Counted from the first letter of the stretch, positions 1-11,479 are shown. The stretch is 64,000 bases of DNA from Amaurobius ferox (GCA_951213105.1 OX578155.1:30644857-30708856); one strand, 5' to 3'. Program-made: numbers and translations. The notes: generated by a model not told the origin, from the letters alone.

Positions 1-379
1 CACGTGTCCATGATATGAAACGATCACATGACCCACTTCAAAATGATATATGGCATCCATCTTGTCTCAAAATCCTGATTTTTAAAGTTCTTTCTAATTC
101 ATATTGAGTGTTGTATCCATCCTAAAACTACTTTATTTTGGCCTAAATTCTGTGCATCTACATACTTTAACAACGCAATGACAATATATTTCAGTTTAAA
201 TGCTCATACAAATTTGATTATTTCTACTATTAAGCCTATTTTTCACCTATGTAAAATGTAAACAGCAAAATATGTAGAATGAGTTGTATTAGAATCGCTG
301 TAATTCTTTAACACAAAATCATTTAGTCCATGGAGTCTGCATGGCTGATATGAATGAAATATTCATTGATTTTAGAAAG
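1..379. other. AT-rich non-coding stretch
   Basis: No open frame with protein-like composition and no repeat with recognisable ends was seen here. Confidence 0.4.
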
Positions 380-835
380 AGAAGGACGATAATTTTCGAT
401 GAAGTTTTACGCATAGAGTTTTACTTACTTGTAGCTCCATGGTCTTAATTTTTAAATAATATAAATTATTATAGTATTGTGATGAATCACATGAATGGGG
501 GAATTATTTATGAATGAAATGTTGCTTTTATAGAGAGAGCCAGGCGTGTTATTTTTTCTATGACGTCATTTGAATGGATTTCAGTTGTTTTCGATGAAGT
601 TTTCAAATATAATAAATTATCGTAGTATTATGATAATTCTAAAATTATTACCGAGGAATGTATCACATTTTAGAGATGTTTAAACCAGGCAATTTATATT
701 TTAATGCCGTCATTTGAATGAAGTTAATTTTTTCGATGAAGGTTTAAGGTTTCAAATATAATAAATTAATGTAGTATTGTGATAAGTTTTAAAATATTAC
801 CGAGGAATGTATTGCATTTTAGACATGTTTAAATA
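380..835. repeat. Imperfect tandem repeat, about three units
   Basis: The phrase TTTTCGATGAAG recurs near 390, 590 and 731. Each time it is followed by an AAATATAATAAATTA-like block and a GTAGTATTGTGAT-like block, and the last two units also share ATTACCGAGGAATGTAT. Spacing is about 200 then 142 bp. No coding potential is seen. It may be a decayed satellite or the inside of an unidentified element. Confidence 0.6.
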
Positions 836-2457
836 AAATTGCATTGAAGTTGGAAAGTGTTTCATAATCAATGCTTTAAGCATGATTGATCTTTCTTGTT
901 AAATATACAAATATTTGAGAGCATAAGCACGACAAGCAAACTTATTTAAAATGTTAAAATTTCAAATACACTTCAACAGCAAAAAATAAGTTAACTCGTC
1001 TGTTATGCTATGAATTTGATATATATGTTTTACATTATATACTGATTTACATGTATATAGAATGAAAACATGAAGCATTACTATCAATATGAAGAAAGGT
1101 AAAACATACCTTTACTTATAGTCCATTTATTACTTTATGAGTCAACGAAAATATCTTGTAAGTTTTGCTCACTATTACTAGAAATTTCATAATATGCGCA
1201 ATACACTGTTTATGCTGCAAAGATTAAATCGGGAGTGAAAAAGCGTTGCCGCAAATTGAACATATTCGCTTCTTGGCGCAAAGTCAGATCTCGCCAAACC
1301 TGCGATATTCAGAGCCATCTGTCGGAAAAGGTAACCTTTCGGATCGGTTTGTCTCCGCCTTAAATTCTAAATATGTATCCATCGGAAAATACATATGCCT
1401 TTCTATTTTAATATATAGATTTAAAAATATGGAAAAAAGCCCCAGGATTATAAATGAACTTGACCGACTGAACTTTGAGGTACAAAATGCTCGCTACAAG
1501 CAAGTTCTTTGACTTTCCCTAGTTTTATAATCTATATGCAGGGCAAGAAATTTCAGTTCAGAGTTTACTCGCCAAAAAAACTTTTAACTCACCAGTTTAA
1601 TATAAACAAAATTGCATAATCTGTTTGTCATTTCTTATTGAAGGTAAAATTGTAAATTGCATTATATAAAGCTTAATATTTAGACATTTTACAAGTTATT
1701 GTGTGATTTGGTTTATTGAAGCTTGGAGAAGCATTTTAAGAATAAGTTTAAGAACATTTTAAGAACAGTTTTCAGCCTACGATAGCTAGCTTTGTGTGGT
1801 ATATAAACAATTGTACAAGAATATTAATAGAATATTAATATTCAATGGAAATATGTACCCAAGATAAAAACAAATAGATCACTTCTGCAGAGCTAACTTA
1901 TATTATACATAATTATGCCTTTTTTTCTTTTACATATCGCCATTAATACCTAATACAGCAATAAAATAGCCGACCTTTTTTATATATGAATGAGCCATCT
2001 CCTATATTACAAGTTTACAACTAAATATATTACTAATAAAATCCTTGCAATATGGGTGAATTAAGTGCATGAAATAAACATGGCACAACTAAATAAATGA
2101 ACTTCGATGAGAAAGATATGATTAAAAAATACAAGTGCAAGGTATTAACAAAGTAATTTTAATTCAACTTACCTAATTCCTTTAGCAAACTTTCAGAAGC
2201 ACACATAGTGTATATATGCTTATAATGTTAACAAGAACATTTATGTCATTCACACACATCTTTTTATCAATATTTGAGCTAAATATTCTTAAGGAAAGAT
2301 AAATTTATATACAATATCCTAATGAAATTATGTGCTAAATGATTGTGAATTTCTAAAAATCGTCTGTCCCTCCCCTCCTCAGTAATTTGTCGATAGCAGG
2401 GCGTCTGGAGCTGAGCTCCGTATCCCTAGTCAGGTAATATATATGTGGGTCACAGTC
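836..2457. other. AT-rich non-coding stretch
   Basis: No supported gene. An 88-codon open frame at 1246-1512 has no recognisable domain. The short palindrome TCGGAAAAGGTAACCTTTCGGA lies inside it near 1323-1344 (given here only as a landmark; arms TCGGAAAAGG-like). The right part runs directly into the target duplication of the next transposon. Confidence 0.4.
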
Positions 2458-3809
2458 ATTCACTGCATAGGCGCCGACTACGGGAGGGCACAGGGGCACG
2501 AGCCCCCGCTGAACTTTTTCAGAGAGGGCTTTGCCCCCTCCGGGAAATTTCAAGATTTTTTCTAATTTCATATTTTACTAAATACCAGAAAATGAAATTT
2601 TTTAAACATAAAAATAATTGAAAGAAAATCTTATTAACGTAAATTCAGTTCAGTCTTCTTCCCTACTTCCTTACCATAGAGCCGTAAACTATATCGCACA
2701 CAGACCAAGCTCCTCTTTTCTCCCAGGAGACATGTTTTCGCTAACGAGAAAAACACCTGGTTACCATAACTTTTACGACTGACCACCTAATTAAAAGAGA
2801 AACAGAATATTTACAGTCATGGGATTGTCATTTCCAAAATATAGTTGTCTCCCTCCAGTAACAACTATAAATGATAACCATGAAGTAAAGATGACTTATT
2901 TGGTCTACGTAAAGAGATCTAATCTGTAATTACTCCTCGATTCTATATACCAGTACAGTGCCGTCTTTACAGGTGGCATCCATTCCGTTTGAAGCTGCAA
3001 ACCCCTCGGGTATTTTTATTCTTGGCGCCGGACGTTTAGCAGCCAACTGCCCAAAGTCATTTGAGACCAACTAGAAGGCTAGAACTATAAATTATGAGTA
3101 AATGAAAAATATCGGACTCTTAGGAAAAATGGTTGCGTTTTGTAGCAGGACTTGGCATATATTCAACTGGTATGATCTCAAATGAGTGATGCTTGTGTTT
3201 GTGATGTTGAAGGCAGGGCAGTGTGATGTTTGGTTCTGTTTTGGTTCGGTTGGTTAACAAAGGTTTCATTTTGGTCTATGATGAAAAAAGAACGCAATAT
3301 ATTTGTGCTATTCGTAAAGGTTAGATTTCAATTTGTAATTAAATATAAACATACTTATTTCTCATGGATAAATTTAAATTAAAACAGCAAAAATTTCTTT
3401 TTGCGTGAGAAATCCCCAAACTGCTGAAAGACCTACATATTACATTAAAGATGCAGATTTTGATTTAAAAGCATCACTGGTAAGTATATATGTTATAATG
3501 GCTCTGCGCATCAGATTCTATGAAATTATACTGATAGGTGTGTTTTTTAATTAAATAATATAACTATATTAGATCTTTCATTTAAAGGGATTGGTTGACA
3601 ATGCTATAATTTTAACAAAAATAGGATTTTTCCAGAAATTGCTGCATACATTTAAGTGTGATGGAAAAGTCCCAGTTTGGCAAAAAGTGCCGCTAGTCCT
3701 GTTGGTGCTCTAAAAGCCTTTCATTTACACGTTTATGTTTTCTTAATAAAACTTATTTTTACATATCTTGCTCACATGATGGGATGGGCATCCAGATTCA
3801 TTTAAGTTT

Positions 3810-3843
3810 ATATGTAACGAAATCTTTAGGTTTCGTTACATAT
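3810..3843. repeat. Small perfect hairpin
   Basis: ATATGTAACGAAA (3810-3822) is exactly complementary to TTTCGTTACATAT (3831-3843) with an 8-nt loop. It lies in the part of copy 1 that is absent from its relatives. Confidence 0.7.
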
Positions 3844-4365
3844 CATAACTACTGTTTTTGATTTCATTGTTTTGAAACGTTATAATTTTTTACTCCCAGT
3901 GGGTGTGCTGCAGGCCCGGATACTAGCTCCGAGATTGGCCCAAGAAAAACAGGGCATGATCGCCCCTTTAGGCCCACCATACGCATTATAGAAAAAATTA
4001 AATGCAATGACCCCGGCCCATCGGGAAATCTCTAGAAATATCCCACCGACCATATCTGGGTCCGGTGTGGGTAATCAACAATATGTTGAAAAGTATAATG
4101 TGACGGATTCTTGCTAGGGGGACTACAAACGTTACCTCTATCGGTGGCAACGCTACAAACACTAGTAGCCCCCCCCCCCTTCACTTTCAACACTTAATTG
4201 CTCCTCGAAGGGAGAAAATGCAATGAGTTGACGATGTCATCTGGTACGTCAAAAAAGGAGTGAGTTCAAGAGTCAAAAAGCTCATGTTTTATAAATGGTA
4301 AATTAGAGTAAGGTATGCCTAAAAAGATTAAAAATATTTATCGTACAATAAATAAAACTGCTGAT

Positions 4366-4617
4366 TTCTTTCTTTCGACCCTGGCCGTCCGACCTAACCG
4401 AAGGTGTAAGATATCTGTTTAAACCGCTTAAACTAAAACCCAGTGAGGGCGACATCCACAGGGACCGACCCTCTTTCCTTTACAGCCAACCTCTCGAAAG
4501 GACTTTCAAACCCATAAATTTAACGTGTTCGTACACGGGGACAGTTTAGACAATACCGGAAATCGAACTCGGGTCCTCTGAGTACAATCCCCGTGACTTA
4601 ATCTATTATCTCACTCC
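4366..4617 (-). repeat. tRNA-headed SINE inside hAT copy 1
   Basis: On the minus strand the head resembles a tRNA: a box B-like CGAGTTCGATTTCC stretch and a degenerate box A are followed by a core containing GTCGGTCCCTGTGGATGTCG. The other end runs into a GAAAGAAAG tail. It is older and more diverged than the copy at 12932-13207. The same core is found behind the 5S rRNA head at 5302-5693. It is a retroposed Pol III-type repeat, not a working tRNA gene. Confidence 0.72.
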
Positions 4618-4627
4618 AAAACTCCTG

Positions 4628-4884
4628 CTTGTAAGACAATAACTTACAAAACTTCCTCGAGGAAAGCATATATATGTCAGTTGGTGACTACAGTTACTTC
4701 GATGGCATTATTAGCCCTCTTTTTCAGACCAAAATAACAGTATGCGCGCTTAACAACCACTACTGTCGTTCATTGGGCAGCTCGTTCTGATCTTTTGGCC
4801 TCAAGTAGGGCTTATAATGCCCTCGCAACAATTGTAGTCATCTAACAGACATTTGCTTGCTTTTTTCAAGAAGGTCTTGTAAGT
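4628..4884. repeat. Hairpin module, hAT copy 1
   Basis: GCATATATATGTCAGTTGGT...GTAGTC-type sequence is mirrored downstream by AATTGTAGTCATC...GACAT, with an inner stem around AGACCAAAATAACAGTAT and ATCTTTTGGCCT. The stem is less perfect than in copies 2 and 4, consistent with age or a deletion at the loop side. Confidence 0.6.
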
Positions 4885-4978
4885 TGTTATAACTTTATCG
4901 ACTTTGTAAATCTGTTGTATAACTTTATCGAATTGTGCCCCCCTGAGATTTTGAAAACTCGGCGCATATGATTCACTG

Positions 4979-5291
4979 AACCTAGTCCTTCAATAGGGGC
5001 CAATAATGTTGATGAAACAAGTTAGTAGTAAACAAATAATGCTGTAAACAGTGGTCTTATTGTAGAGTTTTGAAGATAAGGAGGGTGGGGGAACAGGTGA
5101 ATATCCCCTACAGAGATGCAGAAGAGATTCAGTCAGGAATCAGCATGGGACATCTAAATCGGGATTTAGGATAGCTCTGAGAAAAATCGTCGGTAATATG
5201 TAAACTGATATTTTACAACAAACATGGATGCCGTGCTGTGGAATCGCTATTCTATAACTCCCTGGTATTTTTATTTTTTTTTATTTTTGTG
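4979..5291. other. Non-coding stretch
   Basis: Nothing recognisable was seen between the right end of the hAT copy and the SINE target duplication. Confidence 0.4.
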
Positions 5292-5301
5292 TGCGTGGTG
5301 T

Positions 5302-5693
5302 TATTGTTGTTGTTGAGACCCAGACCGCCCGACCTACCAGAAAGGTGTAAGGTAACTGTTTGGACGGCCGGGAAGTGCCACCCAATTTAGACCGGAACCC
5401 AGTGGGGGAGGCATCCACAGAGACCGTACCCTCCTTTCCCTACCACCAACCTCTCGGAAGAACTTACGGACCCACGTGTTTGACGTGATCGTACTCCGCT
5501 TAAACACGGCGGCAGTTATGGCAACTTGCAAATCCAGCGCGCAAACCACCGGGCTACCGCACCCGAAATGTGTCAACAGCACGCGGTGTTCCCAGGTGGT
5601 CACCCACCCAAGTACTAAGCGCGCCCGATGCTGCTTGACTTCGGTGATCTAACGAGAACCGGTGTTTTCAGCACGGTAAGGCCGTTGGCTGTA
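5302..5693 (-). mobile_element. Composite SINE: 5S rRNA head, tRNA-like part, shared core
   Basis: Read on the minus strand, it starts with an almost complete 5S rRNA (5572-5689). A tRNA-like stretch follows (TAGCCCGGTGGTTTGCGCGC resembling box A), then a core close to that of the tRNA-headed SINEs, ending in a short AAC repeat. The element is bounded by the 10-bp direct repeat TGCGTGGTGT (5292-5301 and 5694-5703), a target duplication typical of LINE-driven retroposition. 5S-headed SINEs (class SINE3) are an established class; assignment of this family is my inference. Transcription would start from the internal 5S promoter. Confidence 0.85.
5572..5689 (-). rRNA. 5S rRNA-derived sequence (SINE head)
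   Basis: About 118 nt on the minus strand align end to end with animal 5S rRNA, with roughly nine to twelve differences by eye. The start GCCAACGGCC, the conserved GGTTCTCGT and GATCACCGAAGT stretches, the internal control region AAGCAGC-TCGGGCGCG and the near-end ACACCGCGTGCTGTTG are all visible. Because the 3' side continues into SINE sequence instead of a T-run terminator, and a target duplication encloses the whole, this is a retroposed derivative rather than a functional 5S gene. Confidence 0.85.
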
Positions 5694-6071
5694 TGCGTGG
5701 TGTATCCATCTGGATCTTTCGAGATCATGTCGACCACCCTGGTTGTAGCAAACATATCAAATGAAGAAATTATGAAAATAAAATAATATTCTGTATTTGC
5801 AACGTCGTATATCGAGTAAATTTTCTTCATAATAGATCCATATTATTTAATATAGAGGTTAAATATTATTTGATGGGGTCTTTTCTCCATTTGCTGTGCA
5901 TTAGCATTTTAGTTATCAATACAAACCCTCTTACAAAACAAAATCCAGCACTCTTAATGTCCTCTATTCGATCGTCTGCGTCTACCCTCTGTAAAATTCT
6001 GGCTACGATACGACACATCCATATTAAAACAAATATTTAAATATTCTATAACTATCTTCTTTTTTAAGTTT

Positions 6072-6108
6072 TCCGGCCAATTAGTGATTTTTATACTAAT
6101 TGGCCGGA
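6072..6108. repeat. Perfect 14-bp hairpin
   Basis: TCCGGCCAATTAGT (6072-6085) pairs exactly with ACTAATTGGCCGGA (6095-6108) across a 9-nt loop. Confidence 0.75.
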
Positions 6109-6130
6109 TTAGTATAAAATAAGCAGTGTG

Positions 6131-6175
6131 TTCTGCTTATGTTATAAATATTAGCTTTTTATAACATAAGCAGAA
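6131..6175. repeat. Perfect 16-bp hairpin
   Basis: TTCTGCTTATGTTATA (6131-6146) pairs exactly with TATAACATAAGCAGAA (6160-6175) across a 13-nt loop, only 22 bp after the previous hairpin. Confidence 0.75.
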
Positions 6176-6499
6176 ATGTTTATTTTACAAAAGTTTGTTA
6201 AAACTGTGTTATATTTGTATTTTTCGAACCTTAACCGAAATCATTTAAATATACCATAAATGACTGAAACAAATAAATATTTTGTACCGTATCATTTAAT
6301 TGTAAGTTTCATACTTGTCCAGAAATCACTGCATTGCCGCGAATTGGCAAAAAAATAAACCCCATCCCATAACTCTGACATTCAATATTTCCATATTCAA
6401 ATCGAGCATCCGTTATAAATCGACTGGGAAAGATAAACTGTAAAAAGCACATTTGACCATCGCGAGCCGAACAAAATCCCTATCATTTTGAACACAACA

Positions 6500-6682
6500 T
6501 AAATGAACCCCAAGATAATGCCTTGGAAACCAAGAGTGACGCCAAGAGTGACGATTTCCTCCTCAAATAAGTGTAACCCCAGAATAATGCCAAGCGTTGA
6601 CTATTGGAGATGAAATGACGTCAAGGTCGGTCTTAGAGGAGCTCTAGACAGTCTACTGCGCATTTGCGGAAGCTTTGCCAAA
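6500..6682 (+). promoter_or_regulatory. Probable promoter / 5' leader of the zinc-finger gene
   Basis: This short stretch is less AT-rich than its surroundings. It contains a perfect cAMP-response element TGACGTCA (6616-6623), an ETS-like GCGGAAG (6666-6672) overlapping an NRF1-like CTGCGCATTTGCG (6656-6668), and a perfect tandem 12-mer CCAAGAGTGACG (6530-6541 and 6542-6553). No TATA box is obvious. These are known metazoan promoter motifs, but binding here is only inferred. Confidence 0.4.
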
Positions 6683-7687
6683 ATGACAACTCTAACAAGA
6701 GGAATCTATAAAAATTTACCTTTGCGTTTTGTAGTTGAAAAGTTTTTGTGTAAATTGTGCAAAAAGGAATTTAAATGTAGAATCAATTTAGTTTCGCATC
6801 TACGAAATCATATTAAAAAAAAATCTTTTGAGTGTGATATTTGCCAAAAAGCATTTTCTGACAATGTCCTCTTGACCGAACATTTGCATTCACATACTCT
6901 GGAACATTCTGATAGTATTGGAAACAATACAAATGTGTCAAACCCTCTGCTTAAAAAGTACCCACAAAATATATCTTGCAAACCAAACCAATGTAGCAAA
7001 TTGCAGACAAAGTCTCTGCTTTCAAACAATGAATCAGATCAAGTAATTTTTAAAGTTGATCCTAAACCTATGTGTAAGAAGCGGCCAGTGCCTATGGCAA
7101 AAAAATTCATATGTGAATTGTGTAAAAGGGAATACAAAAGTAAAGGAGGTTTAAAGCAACATCTTTGGATTCACAATGGAGAAAAGCCATTTGTATGCAA
7201 TGTGTGTCATAGAGCATTTACTCAAAAGAATAATTTGACCACACATTATCTGATACATACAGGCGAGAAACCACATGTTTGTGAAGTGTGTCAAAGAGCA
7301 TTTGCTGAAAAGGGCTATCTCACAAAGCATCTTCTTATACATAATAATGTGAAAAATTATATTTGTGTCATATGTCAAAAGTCATTTCGGTTAAGCAAAA
7401 CCTTGCACGTGCATCTTCGTACTCATACTGGTGAAAAACCATATGTTTGCAACATATGTCAAAGAGCATTTTCTCATATTAATGGATTGTCTAATCACAT
7501 TCCCACACATAGCGATGCAAAACCATTTATTTGTTCCATATGTCAAAAAGCTTTTAAAAAAAGCAGTGAATTATATAACCATAAAATTGAACATAGTAAT
7601 AAAAGATTTCATTGTGATATGTGCCACCGATCATATCGAAGAAAGGGTGATTTGAATCGACATAAATTAACACATCACTGCAAATAA
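6683..7687 (+). CDS. C2H2 zinc-finger protein, nine fingers
   Basis: An uninterrupted 334-residue frame starts at an ATG in a good context (GCCAAAATGA, A at -3). Two C2H2 fingers lie near residues 21-43 and 49-71. A roughly 70-residue polar linker follows (72-141), then seven fingers at 28-residue spacing from 142 to about 332. Fingers follow the C-x2-C-x12-H-x3-H pattern, with several TGEKP-type linkers (before fingers 5 and 7, and HNGEKP before finger 4), the hallmark of sequence-specific DNA binding in the nucleus. There is no N-terminal BTB, ZAD or KRAB-type domain. The stop codon overlaps an AATAAA (7683-7688). It is intronless as seen; it could be a retrocopy or the large last exon of a longer gene. 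Its target genes are unknown. Confidence 0.85.
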   Translation: MTTLTRGIYKNLPLRFVVEKFLCKLCKKEFKCRINLVSHLRNHIKKKSFECDICQKAFSDNVLLTEHLHSHTLEHSDSIGNNTNVSNPLLKKYPQNISCKPNQCSKLQTKSLLSNNESDQVIFKVDPKPMCKKRPVPMAKKFICELCKREYKSKGGLKQHLWIHNGEKPFVCNVCHRAFTQKNNLTTHYLIHTGEKPHVCEVCQRAFAEKGYLTKHLLIHNNVKNYICVICQKSFRLSKTLHVHLRTHTGEKPYVCNICQRAFSHINGLSNHIPTHSDAKPFICSICQKAFKKSSELYNHKIEHSNKRFHCDMCHRSYRRKGDLNRHKLTHHCK

Positions 7688-7689
7688 AC

Positions 7690-7945
7690 TATTTGAGTGA
7701 AATATGTCACATCTCAGTTGATACCGGTCACACAATTTGCTGCTCATGCCTTAGGGTGAGTTGAGTGATCTGGATTTTCGACATCTCAGTTGACAGGAAA
7801 TATGACCTGACGAGACATCTTGCTCGTATAAATAAAAAACCATTTGTCTAAAAAATGCAAACATCTTTTTCTCGACATAGTCATTTGAAGTGGCTTTATC
7901 TTGTACTTGCTGATAAAAAACCATATATTTCTTATTACGCAAAAA
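7690..7945 (+). pseudogene. Decayed C2H2 fingers downstream of the zinc-finger gene
   Basis: Past the stop, pieces still read like fingers: a YDLTRHLA...NKKPFV segment near 7785-7850, then SRHSHLKW and ADKKPY pieces near 7875-7930, separated by stops and frame changes. This suggests that the ancestral array was longer, or that a neighbouring zinc-finger copy has decayed here. Confidence 0.55.
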
Positions 7946-10900
7946 TAATTATTCATCAGATGGTGTTTTTTTTTATATAATGGAAGGGATTCTGTTTTAT
8001 GAAACTGATAAAATATTAAGGAAACTGATATTATGAAACTGATAAAATTTAAACTGATAAAATATTAATTATTGATTAATAACTGTGTATTAGTTTAATA
8101 ATTAATATTAATTATTATATTCTTTAATAAAACTTATATACACAATTTCAGATCTTTTTAAAATATTTCTATAGCAAAAAAGAAAAAATAAACACATATT
8201 AAGATACAGTTGTTTTAAGGATTTGTTAGATCCCCTATGTCAGTACTAAAGACTGCATTACTGTTAGTCAATTCAGTCCAGGCTTCCGGAAATTGCCCAT
8301 CCTCCCCGGGTTAAAATTCGGCGAGGACGACCAATTTTCGGAAGTTGCCGTCCTCTTGGACGGCCTTGAGATTAGATTCCGTAAAAGAAAAAGAATTCTG
8401 TAAATAAATAACAAATTGTTGTCATCGTAAAATTATGGCAAAAGCCGAAATTTCCCGTGCCGTGAATGAAAATTGAAATGTCGTCACCTCCCCCCCCCTT
8501 AAACTTAGCTAGTGTGCATTATCAATGCCTTCTTTCTAGGCGAGCCATCAGATTCGCATTGTAACCACAGGCGCTAGCTATTTTCTCTCCCCTCATCCTC
8601 CACCCAGTGAATCCGATGACCGAACGAAAATGCGATAGCACGCTCACGATTGAAGTGACGTGTTCTGTTCTTCTTTTCGAGGTCTACATGGGCCGCAATA
8701 TCGGATTTTAACAAGACCGACAATACCAATGCTTAAACCCGGACCACGTCCGAAAAAATTTATAAATGTAGAATGAACTTGGTCTGAAGATAACTGCATC
8801 TCAGTAGACCCGAAATGATTTGTATTCAAATATGTTAAAAACAAATTTGTCAAAATTTTGTATGGAGAATTTAGTTTGTTATCTTAAACATTTATCTTTA
8901 TGTAGCTGAAATAAAAGCAATAAGTTCATGTATTCAATTTAAATCCATTTTAAAAATTTTAAAAATAAATATGTTCGGCCCGGTCGTAACGGACGTTTTT
9001 TTATTTATTTTTTTATAAAAAAAATAAATAAATAAATAAATACAAAAAAAGACTCAACCTGGCCTGAAACAACAGAAAACTGAGACCCAGCCCGCAAAGG
9101 TCGAGATTAGCGGTCGCCACATCGCCAGTGGCGACTAAGGAATTACGCTTGGCGACCGTAAAATGTAATGTCTATCGCCAAAAATGGCGACCTGCAAAAT
9201 TTACATGTTTCTATACCAGAACGTCAAAAGTCTAATCTCTGTGGAGTTTCAGGAACACCCGCACGGATTAGCCTAATTCCTCTGAACCAAACCCAAATTA
9301 GACAGTCGGTAAACAGGACCGGTATCAAAGGGTTTTTCATTGTCGTCCCCCCCCCTCCCCTCGGGAGAATATTCCGTAGATATCCTATTTATTTCTCCCC
9401 AACCCAGCCGTTAAAAGTCTTACTTGCCCATGGCGATTCAACTTAAACGAGCTATTAACGAAATCGTGATCGGCCTAACTGCAATAGTCTAAAATGACTC
9501 TTTTCCTAAACAATCCCTCTGGGGAGTGAGAAAAATCTGTCAAAAATCACCACACGGCTGTTAATTTATTGCACCTGCAGCCGAGAATGAGTGCTACTGC
9601 TATCCACATTCCTATCTCCTTCCTCCCCGTGATCTCGGATATGTTTACTTTTGAGGCATGCCCGGGCGCAGCGCATTCTATCAATTGACCCCAACAGCAC
9701 CTTACCGAAATTCGGAGTGGCCCCACTTTTACATACTGTACTAATAGAGCTTTCATCATTTTTACATCTCCCTTAAATATTTAAACTGTTTCCGAAAGCG
9801 GCATGCGCAAGCGGAATTAAAATAAAAATGCCCCCGCTATTTTCGGCTTATAAATTTATTTATTGGTTAAATATTCATAACGTATTTTGAATCATGATAA
9901 ATTAAAAAAAAATAATCCATGTACAATAGTTTTGGGTATACGCTGTAGCTGGGAATGCTAGGCGCTAATAAAAGGCGTCAACCTTCGGGATACTTTTCGG
10001 AGCTAAATTGCCGATATTGCGACGTTATGTATTGTTCTATTTCAACTTACATATATATGTACTGTTCATTAACGATCATATAGTAAATATGAACGACGAT
10101 GGCAAAAATTGCGCGTAGTTGCTTCTATGCTGTCTAGATATAATCGCAATTGTTAAAGTTTCGGCGCGCAATAGTTTCTCGATCCGAGAAATTTCAGATT
10201 TCCTGTTATAGATGATACCTTGTTTTATGTTATTAATCTGTCATCGATGATGTAAAAAACTAAAAATGTTTGTATTCTTAAACTGTTTACCGCTTAGTTG
10301 TATTTTCATTAGTGCCAACGGTAAACAATTATTATCAATTCAAAGTTAAATCAGCTCGATGTTCAACGTATCTGCGGCCAAAGTTGGTTCATGCCCCACC
10401 CCGTTGATTAGAAAATTTGAGTAAAGCAATAAAACGGCCTATGTTTTTAGCGATACAAACAGATATTTTTTAAATTAAAAAACGTCAAAATATTAAATAA
10501 AATCCAATTTCTTCAAGAGGATAAAGAATTTAGTTGTTATAAAATAAACATATTAGAGAAATTTTACAATAAAAATGGTTGTTAAGTTTATAATGTCCGA
10601 TAATATAACGGGAAAAATGACCGAAATATCGGGATCGCGATAATTTTAAAGTTACAGACTAAGTGATCAAAAGGTAGAAACAAGAATATAGATTATTTAA
10701 AAATCGCAGAAACTCATTGGTAAAATCCCATAGATTAAAAAAAAAATGAGTGGCCGGATTTCTTAATAAAAAAGGCATAAATATTAATAGTAAATGCTTC
10801 ACATCAGCTGTGAAAAAAAAAAGATAAAAATAAGAGAATTTAAAAACTTAAGAAACAGGCATATTCAGAAATAATCTGTAATTTTGGCAAAAAATTAAAG

Positions 10901-11479
10901 CTGACAAAATGTTGAATAAGTAAAGTGTTATGGGAAAAAAGGAATTTAACATTAACCCCAAAAGTATTTGAATCAGCTTCATGGTAAATGAATTTTTTTA
11001 GATGACTTGGGAAACAATTATAAAACACTGAAAAATTCCTATAATAAGAAAAACTTCGGTAAGATTTAAAACAGGGTTAAAAAATGAGTGACAATAAATG
11101 TTTAAAATATTCAGAAAATGATAAATGAAAGATCAAAATTTTGAAAACTTTTAAGAAATGGAAAAGATGGGGATACTGACAGTGACTTGCAGAAAACTTA
11201 AGATTTAGAAAAAACACCTGAAATGAGTTTTGAAAATGTATTCAATATCCAAAATGAGAAGTTAGCAATAAATGCATGTTAACAATATTACTCATTAAAA
11301 AATAAATATATATTTATAAATTTGTGTTATCAGAAAAATTAAGTTTTGCATTTTGCCAATCTCTTAAATTTCCCCTAATTTTTACCCCACCTCCTCATCA
11401 AATAATAGATCTTACAAAAGTAGATCTATTATTTAGTTTTCCTTGTTAACATAGTAGTGTCTTTCACCTAACTGAAGCA
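7946..11479. other. Long non-coding stretch
   Basis: No gene is supported. It holds homopolymer and ATTT/AAAT low-complexity runs (9000-9048), GC-richer islands near 8270-8700 and 9060-9780, and an NRF1-like GCATGCGCA near 9803. A sequence starting CAGGCTTCCGGAAATTG near 8280 has a minus-strand relative near 16075-16170. Confidence 0.4.

Larger units (their letters stand above)
2466..4970. mobile_element. Non-autonomous hAT-type transposon, copy 1
   Basis: The left end reads CATAGGCGCCGAC and the right end CTCGGCGCATATG, which are inverted repeats with one mismatch. It is flanked by the perfect 8-bp duplication ATTCACTG (2458-2465 and 4971-4978), which is the size made by hAT transposases. 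No transposase-like frame is visible, so it must be mobilised in trans. Its outer parts match copies at 11488-13584 and 39408-40997; an extra roughly 1.2-kb stretch (about 3060-4310) is not in those copies. It contains a tRNA-headed SINE at 4366-4617 and a hairpin module at 4628-4884. Superfamily assignment is from the duplication length and ends, not from an enzyme. Confidence 0.88.
5704..6480. other. AT-rich non-coding stretch with two hairpins
   Basis: No gene is supported. It holds two consecutive perfect hairpins at 6072-6108 and 6131-6175. Confidence 0.45.

Noticed and set aside
1246..1512. 88-codon plus-strand frame
   Set aside because: Unusual start, no recognisable domain, no supporting signals; it could only be rescued by transcript data.
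5572..5689. Functional 5S rRNA gene
   Set aside because: It is embedded in a SINE with a target duplication, has several substitutions and lacks a terminator T-run.
6808..7655. Open frames antisense to or shifted within the zinc-finger gene
   Set aside because: They follow the codon periodicity of the real gene and show no domain of their own.
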